DNA of 64,000 bases, taken from Desulfobacterales bacterium. GTDB taxonomy: Bacteria; Desulfobacterota; Desulfobacteria; Desulfobacterales; JANQIE01. Within the stretch, counting starts at the first letter, position 1, and each line of letters begins with the position of its first letter. Shown one piece after another: positions 31,752 through 41,416 of this stretch. The translations under genes and the position numbers were made by a program. The notes beneath the pieces are model-generated. The model ran no database searches. It was not told the DNA's origin and was given only the letters and a program-made list of their open reading frames with translations. The stretch spans positions 1 to 64,000 of the forward strand of contig JANQIE010000060.1 in assembly GCA_028282295.1 (NCBI GenBank), read 5' to 3'.

Positions 31752-32419
31752 TGGGCACCTCGCAATGGGTGGTCATTTAATAACGATTTCATTATTTCGG
31801 GCGCCTCGATGGCGTTGGTGGCGGTTGCGTCGCCACCGACCTCTTCAACCAATTCGGGACGTATTTTAAAAATGGCGCCTCCCACCGCTAATTTAATCGA
31901 ATCGGTCAAACCCCGCCCGTCGATTTCCGAACGCAGTTTTTTAATATTCACCGCCGTATTATGCATCATGGCTGAAACACCGATGATCGGGGCGCCGACG
32001 GCCAAGGCTTTATCGACAAATTCACCGGCCACAACATCGTTGCCCAAATCATGGACATCCCATCCGGCCATGCGCAAAAACGTCCCTACAAGTTTGCGGC
32101 CTAAAGCGTGGTAGTCGTCTTCGATATTGCCCAGAACCAAGGGCGTTTTGGCAACCGCCTGCCGGGCGTTTTGAGGGGTTTCCGCGGTAACCTTGATCAT
32201 AATGTCCTCGGCAATGCGGGCCGCCACGTAGCCGTGAGCGATACTGATATCGGTATCATGGACCCAGCGATCACCGAACATGATCAGCACCGGTTCCAGC
32301 AGCGAAACCATCGTTTTTTTATACCCGTGAATGCGGGCCAGCCCGGCCAGCAGGTTTTTGGCGCCGTTTTGATCCGCGGTCAAAAGAAACTGCAACAATT
32401 CGTCCTGATGGTTTTCCAT
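31748..32419 (-). CDS. Corrinoid (B12-binding) methyltransferase partner protein
   Basis: DYHALGRKLVGTFLRMAGWDVHDLGNDV carries DxHxxG cobalamin-ligand motif; ORF open to 32449. Confidence 0.88.
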   Translation of the reverse strand: MENHQDELLQFLLTADQNGAKNLLAGLARIHGYKKTMVSLLEPVLIMFGDRWVHDTDISIAHGYVAARIAEDIMIKVTAETPQNARQAVAKTPLVLGNIEDDYHALGRKLVGTFLRMAGWDVHDLGNDVVAGEFVDKALAVGAPIIGVSAMMHNTAVNIKKLRSEIDGRGLTDSIKLAVGGAIFKIRPELVEEVGGDATATNAIEAPEIMKSLLNDHPLRGAQ

Positions 32420-32726
32420 GAGATATGTCCTTATTGGGTTGGATCGCAATCAATCTGTCAGGCGCTTTAGCCTGCGCGGTGCAGCAAGAACGATTAGAAT
32501 TTGGAGTGGTTCGGTTGGCTTCGGATTGAACACTGTCTTTCGGGGGGCGGTGGAAATTTCTAAGGCGCTGCGGTGAATTCATTCAAATATAAAAATAATT
32601 TGTTTCTGATGGGCGATAGTACCTTTATTTGGGGCATAGAATAATTAAGTTTTTTCGGGGAATCAAGGGGTCTTGACCGGTTTCCTGCCACGGATTATTG
32701 AGATAAAGAACGCAATCGTCGTCAGG

Positions 32727-32912
32727 TTATCCGCCTTGATGATTCTTCTCATGGTCCTGGCGGCATTTTTTACACTCAAAATGCCAACGGCTGCCGGCAA
32801 AGGTGCTTTTGATGCCCCAGGCTTTTTCGCCGATCGGTAATTCTTCACCACAGGAGCCACACCGATTGGCGAATTTTAATGTCATCAGTTTGAACTTTGC
32901 CGTTCGTCTCAT
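32727..32912 (-). CDS. Small zinc-ribbon-like protein
   Basis: CGSCGEELPIGEKAWGIKSTFAGSRWHFECKKC; two CxxC knuckles. Confidence 0.5.
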   Translation of the reverse strand: MRRTAKFKLMTLKFANRCGSCGEELPIGEKAWGIKSTFAGSRWHFECKKCRQDHEKNHQGG

Positions 32913-33036
32913 ACGGTTTCAAAGATCCATGTTGGTGATAAGCAATGGTGTAGAAAAAGAAGTGCTTTCAAAAAACAGACAGTAATTGTTTTTTGAAAGC
33001 ATCTCCAGACGAATGTAAGTGCGATATGCGGGACGG

Positions 33037-33210
33037 TTAGTGTGGCGTTTTATCTTTGGCGTATTTGTCTAGTTTGCCGAGTTTTTCAATCGGCATTTCT
33101 TCCAACGGTCCGCGTACTAGTTTCTCCATGCCGATTTGTTCTAGTACGCTTTCCCTAACTACCCAGCCGAACCCTAAGCTTTCGAAGAATAATATTCTCG
33201 GTTTGTTCAT
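33037..33210 (-). CDS. Short 57-aa protein not in the supplied ORF track
   Basis: Hand translation MNKPRILFFESLGFGWVVRESVLEQIGMEKLVRGPLEEMPIEKLGKLDKYAKDKTPH*; GAGGGGG Shine-Dalgarno 8 nt upstream of ATG. Confidence 0.6.
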   Translation of the reverse strand: MNKPRILFFESLGFGWVVRESVLEQIGMEKLVRGPLEEMPIEKLGKLDKYAKDKTPH

Positions 33211-33524
33211 GTTTAATGCCCCCTCATCGGTTAATTACGCTGGTCCGTTAATTTGGTTGCGTTAAATTAAACATCGGCAGATAGATTTTTTTCTTTATGC
33301 GATAGTGCGTCTTTTTTTAATTTCGATCATTTACTTGGATGCCTACGCCCTGCCAAATCAACTACTGCCACCGGCATTGGGAACGAATCCGGCGTCTATA
33401 AAAAAAGGCTGCCGTGCGCTGATTTGCTGTATCGGAGTCGTCGGGTGCTGAATCCTCCCCCTCCCACCGACAATCCATTGAGCCCATTGAAATGAAAAGT
33501 GGAAAAGAAAAAAAGGGCCGATTT

Positions 33525-33677
33525 TCAGCGCCACACCAGTCTGGAGTTGTTGACGATCGTCCCCAATATCAGCCCAAACATCGCCCAGAATTCCCAATCC
33601 CGCCAAAAGTAACCCAAATCATACATGAGCATGATCGTCCCAACGACAAGTGCCAGATTTGCAATAAATTTAAACAT
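33525..33677 (-). CDS. Small two-TM membrane protein (50 aa)
   Basis: MFKFIANLALVVGTIMLMYDLGYFWRDWEFWAMFGLILGTIVNNSRLVWR; AGGGG upstream of ATG. Confidence 0.6.
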   Translation of the reverse strand: MFKFIANLALVVGTIMLMYDLGYFWRDWEFWAMFGLILGTIVNNSRLVWR

Positions 33678-33922
33678 GTTGGTAGCCCCTTTTGGTTCAT
33701 TGCGTGTCAATGGCCAGGATAAGGCAGCAACTCCTATGCCATTTTAATTTGTGATAATTTCCAAAAGATTTCAATAAATTATAGGGAGTGAAGGCTGTTG
33801 GGGATGGATAAGCGTCAATTACCTGTCGAATTTGTCCGCCCCGGTGGGCGTCTGACCGTTTGACCCGTACCTGTTGAAACCTTTTTGATGTTATCGGCAA
33901 GTCAGGCATATCCTTTATGATT

Positions 33923-34207
33923 TTATCCCTTGAGCCGCAGGCATTGACAGGATTTGGGCAGGGGAGGTGGGGTGAGGCGGCAAGATCGGGAACCACAGGT
34001 GCGCAGACGGCCGGAAGCGGTTCCCAGGCAAACACGGCAGCGGTCATCGCTGCAATGCTGACACGCAAAACAACCCGGACACGGATGTTTTCGAGAACCA
34101 ACCGCGTTGCTGTCCGGGACATAGACTTTGCCCGGCAGGCCCTTGACAATTGTAAATCCCATCGGCGATTCAACAATCATATCGCAAGCCGCTGGTTGAA
34201 AAAACAT
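33923..34207 (-). CDS. Small Cys-rich protein
   Basis: MFFQPAACDMIVESPMGFTIVKGLPGKVYVPDSNAVGSRKHPCPGCFACQHCSDDRCRVCLG...; dense CxxCxxCxxC pattern; start uncertain. Confidence 0.5.
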   Translation of the reverse strand: MFFQPAACDMIVESPMGFTIVKGLPGKVYVPDSNAVGSRKHPCPGCFACQHCSDDRCRVCLGTASGRLRTCGSRSCRLTPPPLPKSCQCLRLKG

Positions 34208-34246
34208 TCGGTTTGCGCCAGCCAGCGGGCAGTGCACGATTTTATA

Positions 34247-34411
34247 GTGTCCATCCGGAAATAGCATCTTTTGGCCCAGGCCGGCTTTCTCACGAATTTG
34301 AAATAATGGCGTAGCCATTCATGTTTTTGCGACGTAGCAGGGCTACGCCTGCGGTTTCAAATTCGTTGCGGCTTTGGCCTGAACGAAAATCTACTATTTC
34401 CGGATGGACAC
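34247..34411 (+). repeat. MITE-like palindromic element, copy 3 (165 bp, with internal insertion)
   Basis: gtgtccatccggaaatag...ctatttccggatggacac; extra ~22 bp aatggcgtagccattcatgttttt inside the arm. Confidence 0.9.
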
Positions 34412-34414
34412 TTG

Positions 34415-35038
34415 CTATAATTCAGCGTTTTGCAGCAATCGCTGAATATCGGTTTGATTGACAATATCGGTGAACATATCACTGATGAGCTTGTCGGCGT
34501 CGCGAGTGCCGATCAATTTGAGCCGCTCGGCGTTGCCCTGGGCGTTTTGCCGCGACCGGACCCGGTCGTCTTTGATGATTCGGATCTCGTACTCAAGATT
34601 GACGCGCCACTTAAGCTCGTCAAGTTCAAGGTAAAACGTATCCAGGGCAATTTCAAATACGGGGGTTTGCGGTGCGGCTGTTTTGACGGTTTGTGCGCCC
34701 ATGTTCTCGATCCGTTTTTTGAAGGTTTCGATGAACAGGGTGTCCAGGTCGAGCCGGCCGACAAATACATCCTGTTGTTCCGGTTGGGTCATGCGCAGAT
34801 CAAAAATTCCGGTGAAGTAGCGGAAGTGTTTGCGCGCCTGAGGACCGAATATAACCTTGTTCGTCCGGCGATCGTTGAAACGAACGTGGAATTCTCGATT
34901 TTCGGCCAGTTGGGGAGCTTGCATCAACCGATAGTTGATTTCAATGTAGGATCGTCCGCCGCAACCCATAAGGATTAACAGCGTGATCGGCAAACACAGG
35001 CGCAAAAGCGTCAAGCGGGTGGTGCGGTAATCGATCAT
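34415..35038 (-). CDS. Lipoprotein, ABC-transport auxiliary component type
   Basis: Lipobox LLILMGCG; beta-rich soluble domain ending TDIVNQTDIQRLLQ. Confidence 0.6.
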   Translation of the reverse strand: MIDYRTTRLTLLRLCLPITLLILMGCGGRSYIEINYRLMQAPQLAENREFHVRFNDRRTNKVIFGPQARKHFRYFTGIFDLRMTQPEQQDVFVGRLDLDTLFIETFKKRIENMGAQTVKTAAPQTPVFEIALDTFYLELDELKWRVNLEYEIRIIKDDRVRSRQNAQGNAERLKLIGTRDADKLISDMFTDIVNQTDIQRLLQNAEL

Positions 35039-35379
35039 GGTACTCTCCTTGGATTATCGGAAGGCTCAGTGCCGCTTAAATGCCTTTCCCTACCGCTTCC
35101 TTCCGGCGTCTGTCAAGTAAAAGCCAAGTAATTCGGTGCGTTTTGAACCGGACAGGCGACTGCCGGAAGACTGCGGCTGTATCTTTTTGCTTGCATCCGG
35201 CCGGCCCACTATGTTAACTGGAATTCATAATTTGTGCTAAATCCATATTTGGTGAATGTTGTTCATATTCTGACTAGTAAACTTCTTGCCTGCTTTCAAA
35301 CCGGTCGATTCAATAGCTTCTCACATTGTATGCATGCCACGATGGATGAGCACTAACAAACCGCAATAGGAGGATTGCC

Positions 35380-36513
35380 ATGAAGCGACGGGAAACGATC
35401 AGCGTCAAGGTGTTGGCAGTGGTTTGCATGAGTTTTTTTCTGATTGTCGGGATGTGGGGCTGTGGCGACTCAGGCAAGGTCAGCGAATTGCAGGGCAAGA
35501 TCGCCGAGCTGGAAAAACAACTGGCGACCAAAGATCAACCGGCCCCTGCGGCCGCCACGGCGGGCAGCACCCTGAATGCCGTGCGCACCAAGGGTTTCAT
35601 CCAGGCCGGTGTCAACGGTGACCTTTTCGGCTTCGGCAAGCCGGACGAAAAAGGGGTGTGGCGCGGACTCGATGTGGATACGGCGCGCGCCATTGCGGCA
35701 GCGGTTTTCGGTGACGCCGACAAGGTCAGGTATACGCCGTTGACCGCCAAAACCAGGTTCACCGCGCTGCAGTCCGGTGAAATCGACGTTCTGACCCGCA
35801 ATTGCACGCAGACTCTGAGCCGTGATACCGCGCTGGGCCTCGATTTCGCCCAGGTTAACTATTACGACGGCCAGGGATTTCTGATCCCGAAAAAATTGGG
35901 CGTTAAAAGCGCCAAGGAACTCGACGGCGCTTCCGTGTGTGTGTTGCCGGGGACCACCACGGAACTGAACGTGGCTGATTTCTTCCGGGCCAACGGCATG
36001 CAGATGAAACCGGTGGTCATTGAAAACACGGCCGAATTGGCCAAAGCGTTTTTTGCCGGCCGGTGTGACTGCCTGACTTCCGATGCTTCCCAACTGGCCG
36101 GCATCCGCGCCGTGGCCTCGAATCCCAAAGACTACATCATTTTACCTGAAATCATCTCCAAGGAACCCCTCGCGCCGGCCGTCCGGCATGGCGACAACCA
36201 GTGGAAGGATATTGTCAGCTATTCGGTGTGGGCGTTGATCGCCGCCGAGGAAATGGGGATTACTTCCCAAAACGTCGACGCCATGCGCACCAGCAGTGAT
36301 CCCAAGATCAAGCGCTTTCTCGGCGCCAGTCCGGGCAATGGCAAGGCCCTCGGCCTTTCCGAAAACTGGGCTTACAATATCGTCAAACAGGTCGGCAACT
36401 ACGGTGAGATCTTCGCGCGCAATGTCGGCGTCGACACCCCGCTGGGCATCGAGCGCGGCCTGAATGCGCTATGGACCAACGGCGGTTTGATGTACGCGCC
36501 GCCTTTTAAATGA
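35380..36513 (+). CDS. aapJ: General L-amino acid ABC transporter substrate-binding protein
   Basis: GFIQAGVNGDLFGFGKPDEKGVWRGLDVDTARAIAAAVFGD...LTRNCTQTLSRDTALGLDF. Confidence 0.92.
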   Translation: MKRRETISVKVLAVVCMSFFLIVGMWGCGDSGKVSELQGKIAELEKQLATKDQPAPAAATAGSTLNAVRTKGFIQAGVNGDLFGFGKPDEKGVWRGLDVDTARAIAAAVFGDADKVRYTPLTAKTRFTALQSGEIDVLTRNCTQTLSRDTALGLDFAQVNYYDGQGFLIPKKLGVKSAKELDGASVCVLPGTTTELNVADFFRANGMQMKPVVIENTAELAKAFFAGRCDCLTSDASQLAGIRAVASNPKDYIILPEIISKEPLAPAVRHGDNQWKDIVSYSVWALIAAEEMGITSQNVDAMRTSSDPKIKRFLGASPGNGKALGLSENWAYNIVKQVGNYGEIFARNVGVDTPLGIERGLNALWTNGGLMYAPPFK

Positions 36514-36651
36514 TCGGTCGACTCGTTACAGAATTGCGGCAGTCGGCGGACTGATGCCCCCGACCGCCGCAGTTATCACCGACTTAAGGACCGGAATCCG
36601 GGGCTTTTTTTTTCGCGGCCCGAACTGTCACCAAACCGGAGCAACACCGGC

Positions 36652-37827
36652 ATGCATGACGCCCCCCCTTCGAGAAAAGTGCCTTTTCTGAATGATCCGG
36701 CCAACCGGTCCATTATTTACCAGACCGGCGTGCTGCTCATGGTCGGCGTGCTGAGCTACTACCTGATCTCCAATACCCTTGCCAACCTGGATCGACAAAA
36801 TATCGCCACCGGCCTGGGTTTTTTGCAAAAGGAAGCCTCCTTTGAGATCGGTGAATCCCCGATCCGCTATTCGGCCGCCGACACCTACGCCAGAGCCCTT
36901 GCCGTCGGTGTGCTGAACACCTTGATCGTCTCGTTTATCGGAATCGCGCTCACCGTCATCCTGGGTACGCTCATTGGCGTGGCCCGGTTGTCGGGCAACT
37001 GGTTGGTGTCGCGTATCGCCGCGATCTACATCGAAGTCTTCCAGGATATTCCGGTGCTGCTGCAACTTTTCTTCTGGTATGCCTTTTTTTACGAAGCATT
37101 GCCCGGTCCCCGGCAGGCAGTGAACCCGCTCAGCGGTGTCTTCTTGAGCAATCGTGGACTGGTCTTTGCGATTCCGGTGTATCACCCGGCCTATGCCGGC
37201 ATGGGCCTGGCTCTGCTAATCGGCGGTGTGGCCGTGCTGCTGCTTAAACGATGGGCGCACAAACGGCAGGATCGCACCGGGCAGACCTTTCCGGTGCTGC
37301 CGGTTTGCCTGGCCGTTGTTGCCGGATTGCCGGTGCTCACATGGTGGCTGGCCGGCGCCCCCACCCAAATGAACGTGCCGGTCTTAAAGGGGTTTAATTT
37401 CCAGGGCGGGTTGAATATCAGCCCCGAGTTCAGCGCCCTGTTACTCGGCCTGGTCTTGTATACCGCGGCCTTTGTGGCTGAAGTGGTGCGGGCCGGCATC
37501 CAGTCGGTCAGTCGCGGCCAGACCGAGGCCGCCATGGCCATCGGCCTGAAACCGGGCCAGATCCTGAATCTGGTAATCCTGCCGCAAGCCCTGAGGGTCA
37601 TCATCCCGCCGCTGACCAGCCAGATGCTCAACCTGACGAAAAACAGCTCGTTGGCCGTGGCCATCGGATACCCCGATTTTGTTTCCGTGGCCGGAACCAC
37701 CATCAATCAGACCGGTCAGGCCATCGAAGGGGTGGCCCTGATCATGATCGTTTACCTGTGTTTCAGTCTCGCCACGTCGGCGTTCATGAATTGGTACAAT
37801 AAAAAAATGGCCCTGGTTGAGAGATAG
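36652..37827 (+). CDS. aapQ: General L-amino acid ABC transporter permease
   Basis: NTLIVSFIGIALTVILGTLIGVARLSGNWLVSRIAAIYIEVFQDIPVLLQLFFWY. Confidence 0.92.
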   Translation: MHDAPPSRKVPFLNDPANRSIIYQTGVLLMVGVLSYYLISNTLANLDRQNIATGLGFLQKEASFEIGESPIRYSAADTYARALAVGVLNTLIVSFIGIALTVILGTLIGVARLSGNWLVSRIAAIYIEVFQDIPVLLQLFFWYAFFYEALPGPRQAVNPLSGVFLSNRGLVFAIPVYHPAYAGMGLALLIGGVAVLLLKRWAHKRQDRTGQTFPVLPVCLAVVAGLPVLTWWLAGAPTQMNVPVLKGFNFQGGLNISPEFSALLLGLVLYTAAFVAEVVRAGIQSVSRGQTEAAMAIGLKPGQILNLVILPQALRVIIPPLTSQMLNLTKNSSLAVAIGYPDFVSVAGTTINQTGQAIEGVALIMIVYLCFSLATSAFMNWYNKKMALVER

Positions 37828-38929
37828 CCGTATCATGCAAACCGTTGCCCCCCAAAGTGCATCGACCCAACTCAAACCGCCGGTGACCAGTGTCGGCGTT
37901 ATAGGGTGGGTCAAATCAAACCTTTTTAATGGTTGGTTCAACTCGTTGCTGACCCTTGTCTGTGGTTATCTGATATTCAGAACCGTGCCGCCGTTTTTCA
38001 AGTGGGCCGTCGTCGACAGCCTGTGGTTTTCAACCAGCGAAGCCTGCCGAAACGCCGACGGCGCCTGCTGGTCGATTATCCCGGCCAACATTCGGTTTAT
38101 CACCTTCGGTTTTTTCCCATCCGAACAGCAGTGGCGACCGCTGCTGGCCATGGTCATCCTGGTGGTGCTGCTGTTCTACAGCCAAAACCGCAAGCGTTGG
38201 CGCAAAAGCCTGGCTTACATCTGGGCGCTGGCGCTGGTTGCCATGGGCCTGCTGATGAAGGGGGGGCTGTTCGGCCTGCCGGCCGTGGATAGCGCCCAGT
38301 GGGGTGGACTGCCCCTGACCCTGCTGCTGTCGGTGTTCGGCTTGACCGCCGCCTACCCGTTGGGGGTTGTGCTGGCCCTGGGGCGTCAGTCGCGCATGCC
38401 GGCTGTTAAATCGTTGTGCGTGGTCTATATCGAACTGATCCGGGGGGTGCCCTTGATCAGCCTGTTGTTCATGTCTTCCGTGGTGTTTCCACTTTTTCTA
38501 CCGGAAGGCGTGACGGTGAATAACATCCTGCGGGCGCAGGTGGCCATCATTCTTTTCACGGCAGCCTACATCGCCGAGGTCGTGCGCGGCGGGTTGCAGG
38601 GCATGTCCAAGGGGCAGTACGAAGCGGCCGAGTCGCTGGGGCTCAATTACTACCAGACCATGCGGTTGATCATTTTGCCTCAGGCGCTTAAAATCGTCAT
38701 ACCGCCCACGGTCAGCATCCTGATCTCCGCGTTCAAGGATACGTCGCTGGTGGTTATCATCGCGCTGTTCGATCTGCTCAAGACCACCCAGAGCGTGTTG
38801 TCCGACCCCCAATGGCGCGGCTTTTCCAATGAAGCCTATATTTTTATCGCGTTGATTTACTTTGCCTGTTGTTTTTTTATGTCCAATTACAGCCGGCGCC
38901 TGGAAAGAGAGTTGGATACAAAATACTAG
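37817..38929 (+). CDS. aapM: General L-amino acid ABC transporter permease
   Basis: VVYIELIRGVPLISLLFMSSVVFPLFLPEG; overlaps aapQ by 11 nt. Confidence 0.92.
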   Translation: MRDSRIMQTVAPQSASTQLKPPVTSVGVIGWVKSNLFNGWFNSLLTLVCGYLIFRTVPPFFKWAVVDSLWFSTSEACRNADGACWSIIPANIRFITFGFFPSEQQWRPLLAMVILVVLLFYSQNRKRWRKSLAYIWALALVAMGLLMKGGLFGLPAVDSAQWGGLPLTLLLSVFGLTAAYPLGVVLALGRQSRMPAVKSLCVVYIELIRGVPLISLLFMSSVVFPLFLPEGVTVNNILRAQVAIILFTAAYIAEVVRGGLQGMSKGQYEAAESLGLNYYQTMRLIILPQALKIVIPPTVSILISAFKDTSLVVIIALFDLLKTTQSVLSDPQWRGFSNEAYIFIALIYFACCFFMSNYSRRLERELDTKY

Positions 38930-38988
38930 TGAGGGCAATTAGGAATTTGGAATTAATAATTAAGAGCTAAGGTGGGAAGAGACGTTTT

Positions 38989-39753
38989 ATGGTTGAAGAA
39001 AAGATTCAGACGGCCGGGCAACAGGCGATTATCGAGATAAAAAACATGCACAAGTGGTTTGGTGATTTTCATGTTTTGAAAGACATCAACCTGCAGGTCG
39101 GCAAGCAGGAGCGGATCGTGATCTGCGGACCGTCCGGGTCGGGCAAGTCGACCCTTATTCGCTGCATCAACCGGCTCGAAGAACACCAGCGTGGTCAAAT
39201 TATCGTGGACGGCATTGAGTTGACCAACGACATTAAAAATATCGAGAAGATCCGGGCCGAAGTCGGGATGGTGTTTCAGCACTTTAACCTGTTCCCCCAC
39301 CTCACGATTCTTGAAAACCTCACTCTGGGACCGATCTGGGTGCGCAAGGTACCCAGAAAAGACGCCGAAGAGACCGCCATGTACTACCTGGAAAAAGTCC
39401 ACATCGCCGAGCAGGCCAGAAAGTATCCGGGGCAGCTTTCCGGCGGTCAGCAGCAGCGCGTGGCCATCGCCCGCAGCCTGTGCATGAAACCCAATGTGAT
39501 GCTTTTTGACGAACCGACCTCGGCCCTGGACCCGGAAATGGTCAAAGAAGTCCTTGACGTGATGATCAGCCTGGCCCGCGAGGGGATGACCATGCTGGTG
39601 GTGTCCCATGAAATGGGCTTCGCCAAAAGCGTGGCCCACCGGGTGCTGTTCATGGACGGCGGCGAAATCCTGGAGCAAAACAATCCTGAAGACTTCTTCG
39701 AACACCCCCAACACGACCGCACCAAACTGTTTTTAAGTCAAATTCTGCACTGA
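38989..39753 (+). CDS. aapP: General L-amino acid ABC transporter ATP-binding protein
   Basis: [43 protein letters not shown]. Confidence 0.95.
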   Translation: MVEEKIQTAGQQAIIEIKNMHKWFGDFHVLKDINLQVGKQERIVICGPSGSGKSTLIRCINRLEEHQRGQIIVDGIELTNDIKNIEKIRAEVGMVFQHFNLFPHLTILENLTLGPIWVRKVPRKDAEETAMYYLEKVHIAEQARKYPGQLSGGQQQRVAIARSLCMKPNVMLFDEPTSALDPEMVKEVLDVMISLAREGMTMLVVSHEMGFAKSVAHRVLFMDGGEILEQNNPEDFFEHPQHDRTKLFLSQILH

Positions 39754-39849
39754 TCACGTTTATGGAACGTCTGAATTAAAGGGGTTGACAGGAAAAATTT
39801 TCTGATTGTAAATAATCTGAAAATTTATTTTTGTGCGAGCCCTTAATTT

Positions 39850-41394
39850 TCAATCCAACGTGCCCACCTTGGCTTCCACGGCCTTTAAAATCGTGTCGTT
39901 CAAAATCAACGCCTGCATGGCGTCGATATCGTCGGCAAGAATCCGGTCTTCTTCCAGGTGAGTGATCCGTTCGCGGATGACCCGGTAAGCTTCGCGCGTG
40001 CCCTGGCCGGCCTTGAGATTGGTGAACAGGTCCATGGCCTGGGCGGCGCAGAGCAATTCGATGGCGATGACGTTTTGGGCGTTGGCGATGATCTCGCGGC
40101 ACTTGCGGGCGCTGAAGGTGCCCATGGACACGTGATCTTCCTTGTTGGCGGAGGTCGGAATCGAATCGACGCTCGCCGGGTGCGCCAGGACCTTGTTTTC
40201 CGACACCAGGGCGGCGGCGGTATACTGGGCGATCATGAAGCCGGAATTCAAACCGCCGTCGCCCACCAGAAAGGCCGGCAGGCCGCTCAGGGTCGGATTG
40301 ACCAGTCGTTCGATGCGCCGTTCGGCGATGTTGGCCAGTTCGGCCACGGCCATGGCCAGTGCGTCCAGGGCCAGGGCCAGGGGTTGGCCGTGAAAGTTGC
40401 CGCCCAGCAGGAACTCTTCGGTGTCGGCGAAGATAAGCGGGTTGTTGGTGGAAGAATTGATTTCGGTGGTCATCACAGTGTGTGCGTGGGCCACGACATC
40501 CCGGCTGGCGCCGTGCACCTGGGGCGAACAGCGCAGGGTGTAGGCATCCTGGACACGCTTGCAGTCATGGTGCGAAGAAATGATTTCACTGTTTTGGGTC
40601 AGTCGGGCCATGTTGGCGGCGGCCGCGATCTGCCCGGCATGCGGCCGGGCCCGGTGGATGCGCGGATCAAACTCGGTGCGGCTGCCCATGAGGACTTCCA
40701 GGCTCATGGCGGCGGCGATATCGGCCAATTTGGCCAGACGTTGACTGTCGCAGACCGCCAGTGAACCGATCGCCGTCATCACCTGCGTGCCGTTCACCAG
40801 GGCCAGACCTTCGGCCGATTGCAGTTCGACCGGTTTTAAATCGCAGGCGGCCAGCGCGTCGGCGCCGTTAACCACGGCACCCTGATAAAATGCCCGGCCC
40901 CGGCCGAGCAACACCAGGGCCATGTGCGCCAGGGGCGCCAGGTCACCGCTGGCCCCCACCGAGCCTTTTTCCGGCACCAGCGGACAGATGGGGTGGTTGA
41001 GCAGGGTCAGCAGGGCCAGGGCTGTTTCCAGGCGCACCCCGGAGTGTCCGCGGGCAAAGTCCTTTATGCGAAGCAGCATCATGGCGCGCACAATCTCTTC
41101 GGCCAGAGGTGGCCCCACCCCGGCGGAATGACTCATCAGGATATTTTCCTGCAACTTGCGCGTGTCGGCCGTGGAGATGGGGACATCGGCCAGGGCGCCG
41201 AAGCCGGTGGTGACGCCGTAGATCGTTTTGCCCTGGCGTACCCAGCGGTCCACCAGGCGGCGGCCGGCCGCAATCCGTTCCTGTGACGCGGTGGTCAGGC
41301 GGACCGGCACGCCCTGCCGGGCCACGGCGGCAACCTGTTCGATGGTGGTGCCGTCATAGTCGAGTTCAATGGCAGCATTATTCTTCGGTCGCAT
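39850..41394 (-). CDS. hutH: Histidine ammonia-lyase
   Basis: GSVGASGDLAPLAHMAL MIO motif. Confidence 0.93.
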   Translation of the reverse strand: MRPKNNAAIELDYDGTTIEQVAAVARQGVPVRLTTASQERIAAGRRLVDRWVRQGKTIYGVTTGFGALADVPISTADTRKLQENILMSHSAGVGPPLAEEIVRAMMLLRIKDFARGHSGVRLETALALLTLLNHPICPLVPEKGSVGASGDLAPLAHMALVLLGRGRAFYQGAVVNGADALAACDLKPVELQSAEGLALVNGTQVMTAIGSLAVCDSQRLAKLADIAAAMSLEVLMGSRTEFDPRIHRARPHAGQIAAAANMARLTQNSEIISSHHDCKRVQDAYTLRCSPQVHGASRDVVAHAHTVMTTEINSSTNNPLIFADTEEFLLGGNFHGQPLALALDALAMAVAELANIAERRIERLVNPTLSGLPAFLVGDGGLNSGFMIAQYTAAALVSENKVLAHPASVDSIPTSANKEDHVSMGTFSARKCREIIANAQNVIAIELLCAAQAMDLFTNLKAGQGTREAYRVIRERITHLEEDRILADDIDAMQALILNDTILKAVEAKVGTLD

Positions 41395-41416
41395 TTTATC
41401 CCTTCGGTGTTTGCTT

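Noticed and set aside
33056-33265. 69-aa plus-strand ORF
   Set aside because: Antisense to the 57-aa minus-strand gene, which has a strong ribosome-binding site.
33697-34176. 159-aa minus-strand ORF
   Set aside because: Overlaps the Cys-rich frame; composition lacks recognisable structure and the competing frame looks protein-like.
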